Positions 33,560-44,914 of a stretch of 64,000 nt of DNA are shown piece after piece; positions within the stretch are counted from its first letter, which is position 1; every line of letters starts with the position of its first letter. The DNA lies in the NCBI GenBank assembly GCA_963556145.1, contig OY744470.1:2914001-2978000 (forward strand), read 5' to 3'. The stretch comes from Hygrocybe punicea (taxonomy: Eukaryota > Basidiomycota > Agaricomycetes > Agaricales > Hygrophoraceae). The notes beneath the pieces were generated by a model. It saw only the letters and a program-made list of their open reading frames with translations. It was not told the DNA's origin and did not search any database. A program made the position numbers and the translations under genes.

Positions 33560-36023
33560 TCCTCCAAGTAAGAAATTTCACTCGATGTTAACGTGGCATG
33601 TATGCTAGATGTCAATGAGAGATGACTCATCGATGACATGTTTTTTGGTATAGTTAGTGTAACTCCCTCCGAAAAGCACTTTGGTCTTGAGGTTATTGTG
33701 CTCTTGCACCCAGTCCAAAGCCTGGAATGCACCTGGTTTGCCGGTTGGGTTGACAAGTATATTATAGCGGATGGCTTGACTGCAGCAACTTGATTCAGTG
33801 GTTGCTGCAACAATAAAAAATTCTCACCTGAGATCCTTTGGATAATTCCAATGGACATTGTTGAGGAACTTCATCAAGCATGCTGCATACTTGTGTTTGC
33901 CAGTGCTCTGGAAGATAGGGATCCATGGAACAAAGAGTGTTTCAAGCCGACCAATGTCACCATAATTCATTGTGTGAGATGTCTCCTCGTACAGTAGTAT
34001 ATATTTTTGTGCCAAGAGAATATTCTCGTGTTGCTGATCCCACATGTGTTTTGGTTGGTGACGGAGCTGGTGAACATCAACGTCTGCACTAGCACCGGCA
34101 ACGTAGTGGAGAGCGAGATGATCAGATATCGAGCGAAGTGTCTTCTTAGAGGGTTTCGACTGAGCAAAGTGCTCTAAGGACCTCCATGCAGGATTCCGCT
34201 TGATCGACTCCATTCGCCAGGCATCCAGTCGGAGGGCTGTGCATTCATGCCCAATCACCTCGTGCATCTGCCAAAAACCAGGTTTGGAGCCTATCTTGCC
34301 TGTTTCTCAAGGACGATGCTGGGCAACGAACTGCATAATGCTATTAGGATCCTCATGGGAATCTTTAGGTTCAATGAGAATTCTCCAAAGGGCATCAGCG
34401 CCAGCCATCTTGAAATGGAACAGTCCAAATACATAGACGACATGCTGGAACCAATTGAAGCCTGTCTTCTCCAAAGACCGGTGTTCCAGTAGTGAGTGGA
34501 TATGCTCCCCGGTACCAAGGTCGCCATGGAAGAGGACAACGTGTTCGCTGATGTCAACAACAGTGGATTCCCATGGTGTGTCATCGTCGATTGTAGGATC
34601 CCCAATCCCACCTTGACTCATTAATTCCTCAATGGCCTGGATATTTCCACTAACCTTCGACTGGTTGATGTCCATGGCTTTGGCTGGCATATGCATCATC
34701 TTCACAACTGGTATACTCTCCACAGCTTCAGGCAAGTCAATCGAAGGCAGGTAATCTTGAAATAATTCAGGACCATAGGCGCACAGATCACAATAGAACA
34801 TCCATGAATGGAAGCGCTGCTGCCGAGTGAGACTGGAGGAATGGGGGGTTTTGGGGTGTAATGTAAGGAAATCCCATATAGTATGTGATGGCATGAGCAG
34901 GTGCACGTTGACTGATGGATTCAGTGGTGATTGGGCCCAAAGGCTGGCAGAACACTTCAAGTGCTCTGCAGTGACACCGTGCTCAAGTTGGACTAGGGTG
35001 CCTGCTGTGAGGTGTTCAAGAGTAGCACCAGATTTCTTGATGGTGGGTTGATCAGATTTGAAATTGATATCAAAATTGTCATAGACATAGCTCACAAGCA
35101 GGCTCTTTCTCATCTGCTGGAGAGTCTCCTGGGTCTCATTGGAGAGGGATTGGATTGTGCCATCGATTGATTCGACAGAAATAGATAACCCAATGCATGC
35201 TAGGGCTTGCACAACTTTCTATGGAGTTTTACATGAATGCAAAAAGATGCTGAACACACTCTGTAAAAGATTACACTTCTGGTTGTTGCCCTGCATAAGA
35301 ATACAAATCACAACCATTGTCTTCTGGATAATTGGTGGTGAGGTAGTGTCTTGAGAAATCAAAGTTAACTCTCACCACTCATCTGATGGCATCACGCCGC
35401 TCGGACCTATCCCATTGATTCCAGAGATGAGACGGACAAGTTGGGTCTATTGAACCATCTGAAGATTCCACAGGGTAAGTGAAATCCTTCTAGAATTGAG
35501 CTTCATTCTCATCGTCCGCAGTCTCATCTGGATTGGTGTCAGGGTTGGACTCAGATGTGTGGTGTGATGTGGCCTGGGAAGAGGGGGACAAGAGGCTGTA
35601 TATTGTGTTCCAAAGACCTGGGGCTGAGCTTTGTAGGTTCCGTGCCATGTCCTCAATGTGGAAGTTGCTGATCTGCAGCACGGATGCATTGACAGCACCA
35701 AAATGCCACCCATTTTCAATTCTCGAGAGGTTACGAAGAGATCGGTTAAGAGACAGAGTTACAAGGTCATATGCCCACTGAGTGACCAAGTGGTTTGCAA
35801 GAGGATGATTGAGAAGTGTACTAATGATGTTGAGGGCTTTAGCTATGATATCAAGGACAAGGGGGCGGTTGGAGTGAGTGTTTTCAATTAGGAGAGTTGT
35901 CAGGAACTCAGTAACAGTGGAACCACAATCAGAGAAGGCCTGCAGAATGCAATTAAGTGTGTGTCACTCAAGCATCACTTGCAATCCTGTTATGTGTATA
36001 TCAGGCAACTCTGCTAAGTACAT
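33560..36023 (-). pseudogene. DUF6589-like protein gene with several stops
   Basis: The start at 36023 directly follows the conserved inverted block. Exon 1 (MYLAELPDIHITGLQ) joins by an intron to AFSDCGSTVTEFL..., IENGWHFGAVNASVLQISNF and APGLWNTIYSLL. The frame then meets TAG at 35490-35492, an intron at about 35390-35335, KTMVVICILMQGNNQKCN and a second TAG at 35219-35221 (between TP and KVVQALACIGL). The long exon after it holds SYVYDNFDINFKSDQPT, HLTAGTLVQLEHGV, VLFHGDLGTGEHIHSLLEHR and WFQHVVYVFGLFHFKMAGAD. The next exons hold GDIGRLETLFVPWIPIF and KHKYAACLMKFLNNVHW and, after GTGAGA...GCAG, NPTGKPGAFQALDW and GGSYTNYTKKHV. These blocks match my recollection of basidiomycete DUF6589 proteins, which resemble DDE/RNase H-fold transposon proteins. 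Probably inactive. An HMM search would settle the name. Confidence 0.65.
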
Positions 36024-36180
36024 AATCAATGTGGCGCGTTTGTTTACAAATGTTTTCCTCAAGCCGCCGGTGAGGGGTTAGGGAAAATAAAAGTACTGAG
36101 TTTGAAAACTACTGTCTGAGTTTCGGGACATTCCGGTGGGGGTATAGAGCCCTTACCCTGAACCGTGCAGCTTGGTAAGG
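36023..36180 (-). repeat. right copy of ~160-bp inverted block
   Basis: Reverse complement of the block at 9000-9155: TACCAAGC...CACGGTTCAGGGTAAGGGCT outside and the 65-bp TTATTTTCCCTAACCCC...CCACATTGAT part inside. The DUF6589-like ATG sits right at its inner edge. Confidence 0.75.
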
Positions 36181-36457
36181 TAGATGTCGTCCATCCAGCG
36201 TAAGGTCACATGCAGTGATAATTTTTGTGACATGTCCAATCAAATCAGGAAAGAAAAGCTGTAGAAGACACTTTTTGCAAGATTGAGGATGAAAATAAGA
36301 AATCGGCTCCCTATCAAATGTTCTAAATACAGTCAAAAATGAGATCCCAAAATTCTGTGAGGATCAGGTTAGTCTGAGCCAACTTATTCAACGAATAAGA
36401 TTCCTGCAGGAAAGGTTTCTTTTTGCAATGATTAGAGTTATTTGAAATCAGAAGCTT

Positions 36458-36799
36458 ATGTTCTCTGTATCCCCAGTGGTGGAATTCATGGCCCTATCCC
36501 TTTTTTGCCTCTTTGGGATATATTTTGTGTGTAGATTTGCGATTGAAGTTATTGCTTTCCTCTTTCTGCGCGACATATTGTTGACACCTAAGCGTCTTGA
36601 GAAGGGTTATGCCCATTTGAAAAATAAGTCACGCAAATCAATAAAAAACTTTGATCCAAACTTGTATTCATGCATTATTTGTATATATCTAGAATTGATA
36701 GGGACATTTTTTGCAATATTTATTCTCAGTCTTGGAAAAAGCGTGTTTATTGATGCATTGGACCGCGTTGTTGCCGCATTTAGACACTGTCACACTTGA
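36458..36799 (+). CDS. possible small membrane protein
   Basis: 113 codons with two hydrophobic segments (about residues 10-37, FMALSLFCLFGIYFVCRFA onward, and 72-93, IICIYLELIGTFFAIFILSL), separated by a Lys-rich stretch (KNKSRKSIKN). No intron, no family recognised, no relation seen to its neighbours. It could be a chance AT-rich frame. Confidence 0.25.
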   Translation: MFSVSPVVEFMALSLFCLFGIYFVCRFAIEVIAFLFLRDILLTPKRLEKGYAHLKNKSRKSIKNFDPNLYSCIICIYLELIGTFFAIFILSLGKSVFIDALDRVVAAFRHCHT

Positions 36800-37140
36800 T
36801 CATGTGACCTTGCGCTGGATGGACGACGAAAAATCAGTCATTTCAAGGGTTATTCGAGGCCCTCTGGTGCATTCCTGGGCCAAGGGTTTTCCTTTTCAGA
36901 ATCGTTAAAATTGGCCAGGGCTTTCGAAGCCCTTGACATTATTTCTGGCTCCCCGCATTCAAGTTGAAGTATCAGATAATATGAATATGAATACAAGTAC
37001 ACGCAGACAGAAATTGATAATACATTGACTCAGGCCTTCTCAACAACTAGTTGTTGAGAGATTCATTTGCCCTGCACTAATCATGCTATGCAGCTTCACA
37101 CTCTGTCCTTGTCATTAGATAGAATCAAAATCAATGAGTG
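36800..37140. other. no gene seen; 20-bp perfect palindrome at ~37037
   Basis: CTCAACAACTAGTTGTTGAG is a perfect palindrome. It lies just downstream of the nuclease gene and may be in its last intron. Confidence 0.4.
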
Positions 37141-37145
37141 TACAC

Positions 37146-37310
37146 ACCTTCCGAATCATCCATAGTAAGATCGATCACCTCCGAGTTGCCTGGGAACAGG
37201 GTAACGAATTGATAGCAAAATTAAAACGAGCATACACACCTTCCAAATCATCCATAGTAAGATCAATCACCTCTGACTTGGACTCGCCTGAGATCGAGGT
37301 AATGAATTGA
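37146..37310 (-). repeat. tandem duplication of the VIDLT exon
   Basis: Two copies of about 80 bp (37146-37222 and 37230-37310) share CACCTTCCRAATCATCCATA and AGATCRATCACCTC. Each encodes EVIDLTMDD and keeps its splice sites. Confidence 0.7.
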
Positions 37311-39783
37311 TGGCCAGATCCTGAGCTACTTCCCAAGCCTGTATCCCATGCAGTTTCTGCCTGTGGTCAGCCTTGAAGACATGTATGGTGGAGATCCACA
37401 AAGATCTTCCTAACATAATTAATTTGCAAGAGAAATTTCACAGATAATGACGCACTGGTTTGAGAGGCAGTGCAAGACCACTTGGACGTTTGGCTGATCG
37501 AAGTCGATTATAATCTGTTACCATGCTTGGAAGTGCGTAGTCCAAAAGAGGAGTAGGAATCCAAACGGAGCGAAAGGCTCCAGCTTCAGGAGTGATGCCA
37601 GCACTACGACCATCCTTGAGACACGATTCCACAATGAGATCAAGGATCAAAGTTGAATAGTGGACATGATATAGCTTGAGGGTTGTTGCGGGTGCTTGTG
37701 CCAATTTAAACAAGCGAATACTGCAAATGGAAGATGCCGCAAAGCTCGAGCTCCCATTTTGCAATGGAGACTCAGGATTTGGAATCTGAGGCATTGAGCA
37801 TACCTGGTCGGTCCACCTCCTAAACTCATGGAACTTCAAATATCAAAGATAGATCTCATTGGACTGGGATCCCGACATCGGACTTGCCTTATTCGTGCCT
37901 ACCGTCTCCCTTATGGAGATATAGTAACATCTTTTACAGTTTTTATATCTTCCACCCATTTTCCCTGTCATGGTCACCTCGCAACCCTCTTCCTACTTCC
38001 CCATTTTTATTCTCCTTTGTTTCCTCTCATCGGCCAAGGACTCTCGTCCGAATCTAGGTACAGAAATTTGTAGTATAAAAACGGTGCCCAAGCGCCGTCT
38101 CTGAATAAGAAACCAGATCCCCCGTTTCCTCTCTCTGAGAATTAGTATCTCAGTAAAACCCATCGCACACATTACTCATCGGTTTCCTTGACGCTCTCCC
38201 CGTCGTTCTACCGCCTTTATCTCTACGTCTCTCGTCACCCGACACCCGCCGTACCCGACATCGTCAGCTTCGTCGGCTTAGATCAGCTTCGATAGTTTTA
38301 GTAGTTTTACTCAGCAGCTCTCTACTCTTTCCTTCTTATCATCTCACTGAAGCTTGTTAGACTATTCCTAGTCACTTCTACACTGACACCACAGGTTAGG
38401 ATCTTTATTCCGCAGCCACCCCGACCTTGCCTTTACACCGGATCATAGTTGCATAGCATCCGTATACATACACCATCCCAGAGAATCCTGTTGAATTCAG
38501 TTAAGACACCTCCTGCACTATGTTCCCAGTCAAAATGACGTTCGCATATGCTTGCCAACCTTGAGATATTGGGCTGAAATGGTCGAAGCATAGAAAGATC
38601 TGGGCCCACAGTGCCTTCTGACCATGAAGTCATTGGCTTTGCATAGAAGAGCAGGTGGAGGGGTTCGGGGAAGGAGTCAGGGACACATTCTGCCAATGAG
38701 TGGTATTTCCGAGATAAGTGGCCACTTGAATTTGATGAGAGTTCTGTGCGTAGTTCCCCCCGCCACGTTGTAAGGAAATCTTGAAGCTCAGATGCTGATA
38801 AATTCAGAGCCGCTGTTAAGAGTGAATCACCAAGGCCTGCATGAGCAAGACCTTGTCCAATTACAACTCCACAGTTCGGGAGACCAGCCTTTGTCAGGCA
38901 TTCAATCAGAATACAGTATATCACAGTGGATATGGAACCGACAGGACTGTAATCGCCACCACTCAGCAGTGCAATTAGAATCATACCACCACGAGTGAGA
39001 GAAACCTCGGTTGTTCTTGCAATTGATTGAGCAGTGTAGACTTTGACATTATCTGAGCTTGCTGTCCAACTTTGTAATCAAGTTTCATTAGAATTTATGT
39101 ATCAATCATGATCCAGCTGCTCACTTGCGGATAACATGTGTGGCACCAAATAAGAGTGTATTGCTATCTTCGGTAATGATAGCATCAATAATATGCGCTT
39201 CATTGAGGCAAGCCAATTCAGCCTCGGCCTCCCCGGGTGCCTATTGCAAGTATGTTAATCCGGTCTCTAACAATTGCTAATAAAGCTTGCTGTGTAATAT
39301 TGATAACCAAATGCATCTAGAAGTTCTTGAAGTGGTGCAGTCAGCCAGTTCAGCCTTTTAACAACATTGACTCCTTGTTTGACAGAGGGACGTCCAGGGC
39401 CATCAAACACAAAAGTGGGGTTACAGGGACCTGGAGAAGGCGAGCCAGTTTAAAAAAAATACTACGAAGTTCAGGATTTTGGCCAGCTTGTGAGTGGCCG
39501 GTGTGAAATGCAAACTGTGCCTGAGTAAACCAAATACTGTAAAGCTAAATTAGCCTACAGCAATACCAAATGAATCATGTGAGATTCAAATGCTACCTTG
39601 CATCAATGCCTACAATGATTGTTTTTAACCCATGTCGATTCTTCACAAACCCCTCCATAACAGCAATCTCTGTGAATGACCGCTCTTGAGCAGCTGGCAA
39701 TAGAACCTGCAAACTGGTAGATTAGTATGTGAATTCCGGGTTGTGTAGGTTTAACGTACATTCCACAATCCTTTTACACCCAT
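37147..39783 (-). pseudogene. XPG/GEN1-like PIN-domain nuclease, interrupted
   Basis: The start MGVKGLW at 39783 is the typical N-terminus of XPG/FEN/GEN1 nucleases. Exons then give ERSFTEIAVMEGFVKNRHG, TIIVGIDA (metal-binding Asp), [47 protein letters not shown] (acidic cluster) and [16 protein letters not shown]. In the last, N stands where the family usually has D. The helix-hairpin-helix part is ALLSGGDYSPVGSISTVIYC, then GLPNCGVVIGQGLAHAGLGDSL. After CNYDP the gene is cut by an insertion (about 37873-38440) and resumes with RSIF..., FHEFRRWTDQVCSMPQIPNP. The C-terminal exons carry SEVIDLTMDDLE and, in a tandemly duplicated exon, SEVIDLTMDDSE: SUMO-interaction-like VIDLT motifs. The family cuts branched DNA (flaps, Holliday junctions). 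This copy is probably inactive. It is divergent with the DDE-like gene at 40030. Confidence 0.8.
37873..38440 (+). mobile_element. LTR-like insertion (possible solo LTR)
   Basis: The nuclease frame stops at CNYDP and resumes about 570 bp away. GGATC occurs at both junctions (near 37869 and 38440) as a possible 5-bp target duplication. The inserted DNA has a TATA-like GTATAAAAACG near 38077, pyrimidine-rich leader-like sequence and no coding capacity, like an LTR. It lacks clean TG...CA ends at the chosen borders, so the exact limits and class are uncertain. Confidence 0.4.
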
Positions 39784-40029
39784 CATAAGAAGCTTTCAAG
39801 ATGCAGAATACCCCTATATGACTGATCGAGACATCCAAATTTGAATACCGTATATTCAAAGTCCATCTTACTAGTTGTACAGCACCTGTAGTCTGGAATA
39901 CATGTTACTTGAACAGTGTCAAATTTCAGTGGCGGTGAGAATATGTGATTGTGACAGGCAATTAGTAGAAGACGAAGATCTGAAATGAACCTCCTATTTT
40001 ATTAATAAATCTCTTCCGTTCCCACCAGC
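39784..40029. promoter_or_regulatory. shared intergenic region of divergent gene pair
   Basis: 246 bp between the start codons of the nuclease gene (minus) and the DDE-like gene (plus). AT-rich with TATATTC-like stretches. It must hold the promoters of both genes if neither has another upstream exon. Confidence 0.45.
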
Positions 40030-42939
40030 ATGTCAACATTTGAGCCATCCATTGTGATATCTATCATAAAAATTCTGCTGCTGTGTCCCCCAAAGAGAAG
40101 AAAGAATTCGAACCCAAATGGAAAGCAGTGGTCAGTTATTTCTTTGCTCACTTTCAATGAATACCATCACATACATTTACAGGTGGATGCCCGAGTGAAA
40201 TCTTGGATCAAACACCGTGGTTCCGGGACAAAATTCCAGTCCATTTCGACTCCACAGCTTGAATGGGAGGCACACGTTGTGGAATATGTTGCATTTGTCT
40301 ACAAGCTGACGAGATGTCATGGCAACTCAAAAAAAGATAACCTCCCACCAAGCTTACCCAAGGATATTCCATTATTTGGTCCCCGATTCATTCCTCCATC
40401 TTATCTGCAAATCAGAAAGTGTCAATCTGTACCAGTCATTCAGCCGCAAACAGCTTACCTAAAACCACTCAATATCATTCATCCATTTTTTCATGACAAC
40501 CTCAACAAATGCCCTCAGTGTGACTCCACAGATGTACATTGGGATGGTTGGACAACAACAGGCCACCGTGAGTTGCATGGAGTCTGCCAGGAAGAGACTG
40601 CACTGGGCTATCAGTTAATATGCAAACCTTGCGAAACTCATTTCTCCCATGCCAAAGGAAGCGTTGGAAGTGATGATGGAACATTTTGCTTTGCAACTAC
40701 CAATCCGATCTTCTGGAAGAAATAGGAGCATTGGGCTATTCCACGTTTGTAATTCATTTCACCAATTGATGATAAACTCACCCGTTTCCAGGAAACATTC
40801 CATTCTTCTTCAAACGATGTGCCGTCACTCATGACCTTTTCAATTTGGTGATCAAGTTTCATCCATCATTGACATCAATGGGTCTCGCTGAGAACATAGA
40901 ACGTGGGTATCAATCAGAGGTTGTTATTAGCATGATAATGGACTGAAATTTTTGCAGAGCCTCACCTCTTGGAATACAAACAAAGAGAGCTCGAGTACCT
41001 ACAAAATGTTGAATGCCATCACATATCTCTTTTTCAGCCCTTTTCCTTGATGAAATTCTCGGGCCCACACAATGTTGACGGATACTCCGACATTTCCATT
41101 ACCGATGACTTGATCACAGACATCTATCTTGAATTCAGTGAACGCACCTGGAAGAACGAGTCTGACGAGTATATCCAAACACTCACTGGTAGATGATGCT
41201 CACAAATGATCTACAATAACTGCCAAAGCTGACACATTCATTTAGGAACATGTTTGTCTCTTGACAACACATTCTGTGTTGCAGGAAAAGCTCCGGTTGT
41301 AGATAAGCAGAAAAAAAGAACAAAGATCATGAAAGGTGGAATACTTAGTGCCATCAACAAGGCCAATGAAATAATCAGTTGGGTATGTCTTCCGCTTGTT
41401 TCCTGTTCCAAAATTCTGAAATGGATTGTTAGCGCCTATGTCAGAGTGGCTCACCAGATGAAATGACTGAAATTCTTGAAGGATACGCACAACGTTGCGA
41501 ACAACTAAACACCCTGTTACCTGAGATGGTAGTCGTTGATAATTGTTGCCAGGTCCGGAGTGCTGTCTTGAAACCCATGCCTGAAACCCATGTCATCCTT
41601 GATGTATATCACTTCCTGATGAGGTGTGTAAAATATTGAAGGAATTATTAGATTATATACGGAATTATTGTGTCTTGCCAACACAATAGCTCCGTAAATA
41701 ATCCAATAAATCTAGTACAGATCCAACTATCATATTCATAATACTCACCTAAGTAATCTAGGTATCTTATCGTGGTGATTAATGGTGTTAAGAATCCACA
41801 TTGAAATGCAGTTTCCAAGGATATTACCAATGCAATTCTGAAGACACGAGCTGGAAAAGGTGTTAGCGCTGTGTACCGAAACAAAGAAGAGCAAGCATGT
41901 AGACTGACTGCAGCATTTGAGAAGTGGTCCATGCAAGGAGATGTCTGGTCGGCCACAGCTTCGAAGGTCTGTATTTCCTAACATTGCAGTCATGGTACAC
42001 TGCTGGATGTCATTAGCAGACCCATGCCAAACAGCTCCGTCACGTACAGAAAGGGTGTCTAGCTAGGACGCGCCATGATATCTCTTCTGATGGTAGTTGT
42101 ATTGAGGGCTCACACAAGGGGTGGAACTTGATTCAGCGTTCATTCGCAAGTGGCCTTGAAGTCTTCGTTGCATTGGCTCATGACTTTGTCCTTTGCCAGA
42201 ATATTCGCATCGCATCTGCTCAGGACAAAGCTAAGCCGTTCATCACATCAACATTCAGTTCACATCACATCCACCTTGTCAGTCAAGTTGCCAGTCTATG
42301 GAACTCGTTGTTAAAGAATGAGAAAATACTGAGAGAAGATCTCATACCACTTCCAGAGCTGCAGATTGTATCAAGTAACGAGGTCTTCGGTGTGGTAAAG
42401 TCAAGGTATATGGAGACATTTGGTGGGCTGCTGGAGATCAAAGGTGAAGGCAATGATGAATATCCGTTTGACTTGCCTCTATACAATGCCACAACTGATC
42501 TGAGTCAGGTCTCGACAACTGTAAGTCACCACCCATTATCGACCTGGCGTGTCCTGATTGCACTTGAATCAAGGGTGATCGTCTCGATGCTCAACATGTA
42601 GAAGTGATGGCTGGTGGTATTGAGAACGTGTTTGATAGTAGTGATGAGGCCGAACACGTTCCAGGCCATGTGTCAACATTGTCAACTGTGACTGTGCCAA
42701 CCACCGTAAGTCCCAGCACTTCTCATGGCTGCAAACAACCACCGTATCAATCTATGATAGGACATTACCTATGAAAACCCTCTCACCACCGCACCAAAAC
42801 ACAAATTGGGTCAACATCCAGCTGCAAGTCGAGCTGACGTTCCCAAAAAACCACACGTAGATGAAGAAATTGAACAACCAAGTCCAGAGGTTGAGGTTAC
42901 TCAGCTCATGCCTAACATTCAGGATATAAACTCACTTGT
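40030..42939 (+). pseudogene. DDE transposase-like gene, 5' part, split by Helitron 2
   Basis: Exons with canonical introns. N-terminus MSTFEPSIVISI..., then DARVKSWIKHRGSGTKFQS, a Cys-rich module (NKCPQCDSTDVHWDGW; GVCQEETALGYQLICKPC), IPFFFKRCAVTHDLFN, SISITDDLITDIYLEFSE, SLDNTFCVAGKAPVVDKQ (candidate first Asp, 41262-41264), MKGGILSAINKANEIISW, EMVVVDNCCQVRSAV (candidate second Asp, 41538-41540), HVILDVYHFLMR and, after a damaged stretch, CIEGSHKGWNLIQRSFASG (candidate Glu, 42103-42105). The D, D and E order and the VVDNC...YHFLMR block resemble MULE-type RNase H-fold transposases. Several stops or shifts around 41640-42110 suggest damage. The gene seems to resume after Helitron 2 at 50284. 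I do not know a family name. The divergent nuclease gene may belong to the same element. Confidence 0.6.
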
Positions 42940-42941
42940 TT

Positions 42942-42975
42942 AGTGGGCCAGTGCTTCGCATGGCATGAACGAGTT
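42942..42975 (-). other. Helitron 2 3' terminal hairpin and CTAA end
   Basis: Minus strand: ATGCCATGCGAAGCACTGGC, then CCACTAA. It differs from Helitron 1 mainly by lacking ACACCCC between stem and end. Confidence 0.7.
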
Positions 42976-43052
42976 CTTTCATCATTTTGTATTCAGAGTC
43001 ATTCCCCACAATGTCATTTCCCACCACAAGATATTGTTTTGGCCAAGATTTA

Positions 43053-43438
43053 CAGCCTTTTAGTAGTAATTCATGGCACTCACAGCTCAAAGGACAAAAA
43101 TAAAGGAAAACAAGTATATGTACTTCTAGCCCTTGAAAAACTAAACAAGTTTCTCCCTACAATCTTCTTCACAGGACTTCATCTGACAGCATAATTTGAT
43201 AATACCACTTTGGATGTTAGTTTACCTTTTAGTTCATCCACAGCTCACCATGTACAAAAGATTGTCCAAATCTAATTACAGCAGTATGTAGCCCTTGAAG
43301 AATAGTACAACTTTCCCTCTATAACCATCTCAATCCATGCAGTATTTCATGAGATACAAGATTCAGCACTTGAAATTCCACTAAGTCAAAATTTCTCAAT
43401 CGCAAAAAGTGGAGTGCCATGAATTACTAAAACAACTA
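43053..43438. mobile_element. decayed Tc1/mariner-type MITE copy
   Basis: The left end TA^CAGCCTTTTAGTAG and the right end GTGCCATGAATTACTA are partly inverted. The interior matches the right arms of the MITEs at 44915-45689 and 47617-48429 (for example CTCCCTACAATCTTCTTCA). Most of the left arm is deleted. Confidence 0.55.
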
Positions 43439-43559
43439 TAATCAGAAAGGATTTTCATGAATAGATGCATGCATGCATTTCTCTAAACAAATATATTAAT
43501 AGAAGGGTATCTACTTAAATATATTACTAGATACAAAGAAGGTGAGGGAGGGGGTGCAA

Positions 43560-44400
43560 AAGGTGGAAACATGGGCTTCAAAACCCCTTTCCTCTCGTTT
43601 TCTATGGTAACGAAGTGCAGGGGCTGGCCAGAGGGTGGTCGAAAACAGGGTGAGAGGGTTCATCCTGGTGGTCAAAAAAGATGGGGGCTGGTGGGGCAGA
43701 CGGCAAAAACATGAGGCATTTCCACCCCCCTGACCTGGTGTTTTCTATGGCAACAAGATGTGGGGGGCGTGTACTAGCCGGGGGTGGTCAAAATTGGGGC
43801 AGGATGGGTCATCCTGGTGGTCAAAAAAAGTAAGGGGGGCCTGTTGGGGCAGAAGATGGCAGCAAGGGCGCCAGACCCCCATTGTCTCATTTGCCATAGA
43901 AACGTGGCATGGGGGATGTGTACTGGCCAGGGTTGGATGAAAATGGGGCGGGAGCTGTCCTGGTGGTCAAAAAGATGGGAGGGCTGGTGGGGCAGAAGGC
44001 GGAAATGCGAGGGATTAGGATCCCCTGGCCTCTCGTTTTCTACAGAAACGAGTCGCAGGGGGGATGTACTGGCCAGGGGTGGTCGAAAATGGGGTGGGAA
44101 GGGGCATCCTGGTGGGTGAAAATGGGGTGGTGGTAGAAAAAGGGAGTCTGGTGGTGGTTGGGCAGACAGCCAGATCGCAAGGGCTTGAGACCCCCCCAGT
44201 CGCTCATTTTGAATGGAAACAGAGTGTGGGGAGTGTAGACTAGCTGGGGGTGGTTGAAAATGGGATGGGAGCAGGTGTCCAGGTGCTAGAAAATTGGGTG
44301 GTGGTGGTGGTTGCACAGACAGCTGGAATGTGAGGGCCTAAAGCCCCCCGACCATTCATTTTCAATCCAAATGAGGTTGCAGGAGGTTGATTCACGTCAG
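43560..44400. repeat. minisatellite A, ~150-bp units
   Basis: About five units, each with TGGGGCAGA, GTTTTCTATGG, GGCCAGGGGTGGTCGAAAA and CATCCTGGTGGTCAAAAA-like segments, diverging to the right. Open frames on both strands (Pro-rich and Gly/Trp-rich) are artefacts of the repeat. Confidence 0.75.
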
Positions 44401-44429
44401 CCATGGTCGAAATTGCTGGGACAGCAGGT

Positions 44430-44800
44430 CTTGACTGTGGAAGAAGTCGGGGAGTTGAGAGCTGAGACTTCTGTGACACAACGTGACAACTTCCTTTTTC
44501 AATCAAATTCCATGTCATACAATTTTTTTTTCTCATCCATTGGAGCGGTTTTTTTATTTTTTATGACCTCAAGATAAATCCTATATTCCTGACAATATTT
44601 GAGGACACAATTCCAAAAATCTTGTTTATTCATGATTTCTTCCAAAAAAAAAAGGGTTAGGAATTCAGAATTTGGCTCTATAGTTGATTTCAAACATTAA
44701 TCAATTAATCAATCAATTAAATTATTTAATTACTGATGAACTGCCCTATATCCTGGACTGATAAGAACAATTCTTCCATAAATGGAAGAACTCGTAATCA
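44430..44800. repeat. hairpin-ended tail module, copy A
   Basis: Shared over about 350 bp with 46650-46990 and over its last 100 bp with 49975-50078. It ends in hairpin TCTTCCATAAATGGAAGA followed by ACTCGTAAT. Confidence 0.75.
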
Positions 44801-44914
44801 TTGTATGCTGTGTCGACTTCTTGTCTGGTAAAGATGCTTCCCCGATGCACCTATTGACAACACCTGGCTAGTACACACCATCTCATTTGTTGTATATATG
44901 CATGTCCTGATTTA

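Noticed and set aside
36188..36827. Inverted 28-bp match (CGCTGGATGGACGAC) between ~36190 and ~36827 as element ends
   Set aside because: Short, with no target duplication and no coherent content between; it may be two diverged coding scraps.
43774..44316. Pro-rich 180-codon ORF on the minus strand
   Set aside because: Its period equals that of minisatellite A and it has no start context or intron signals.
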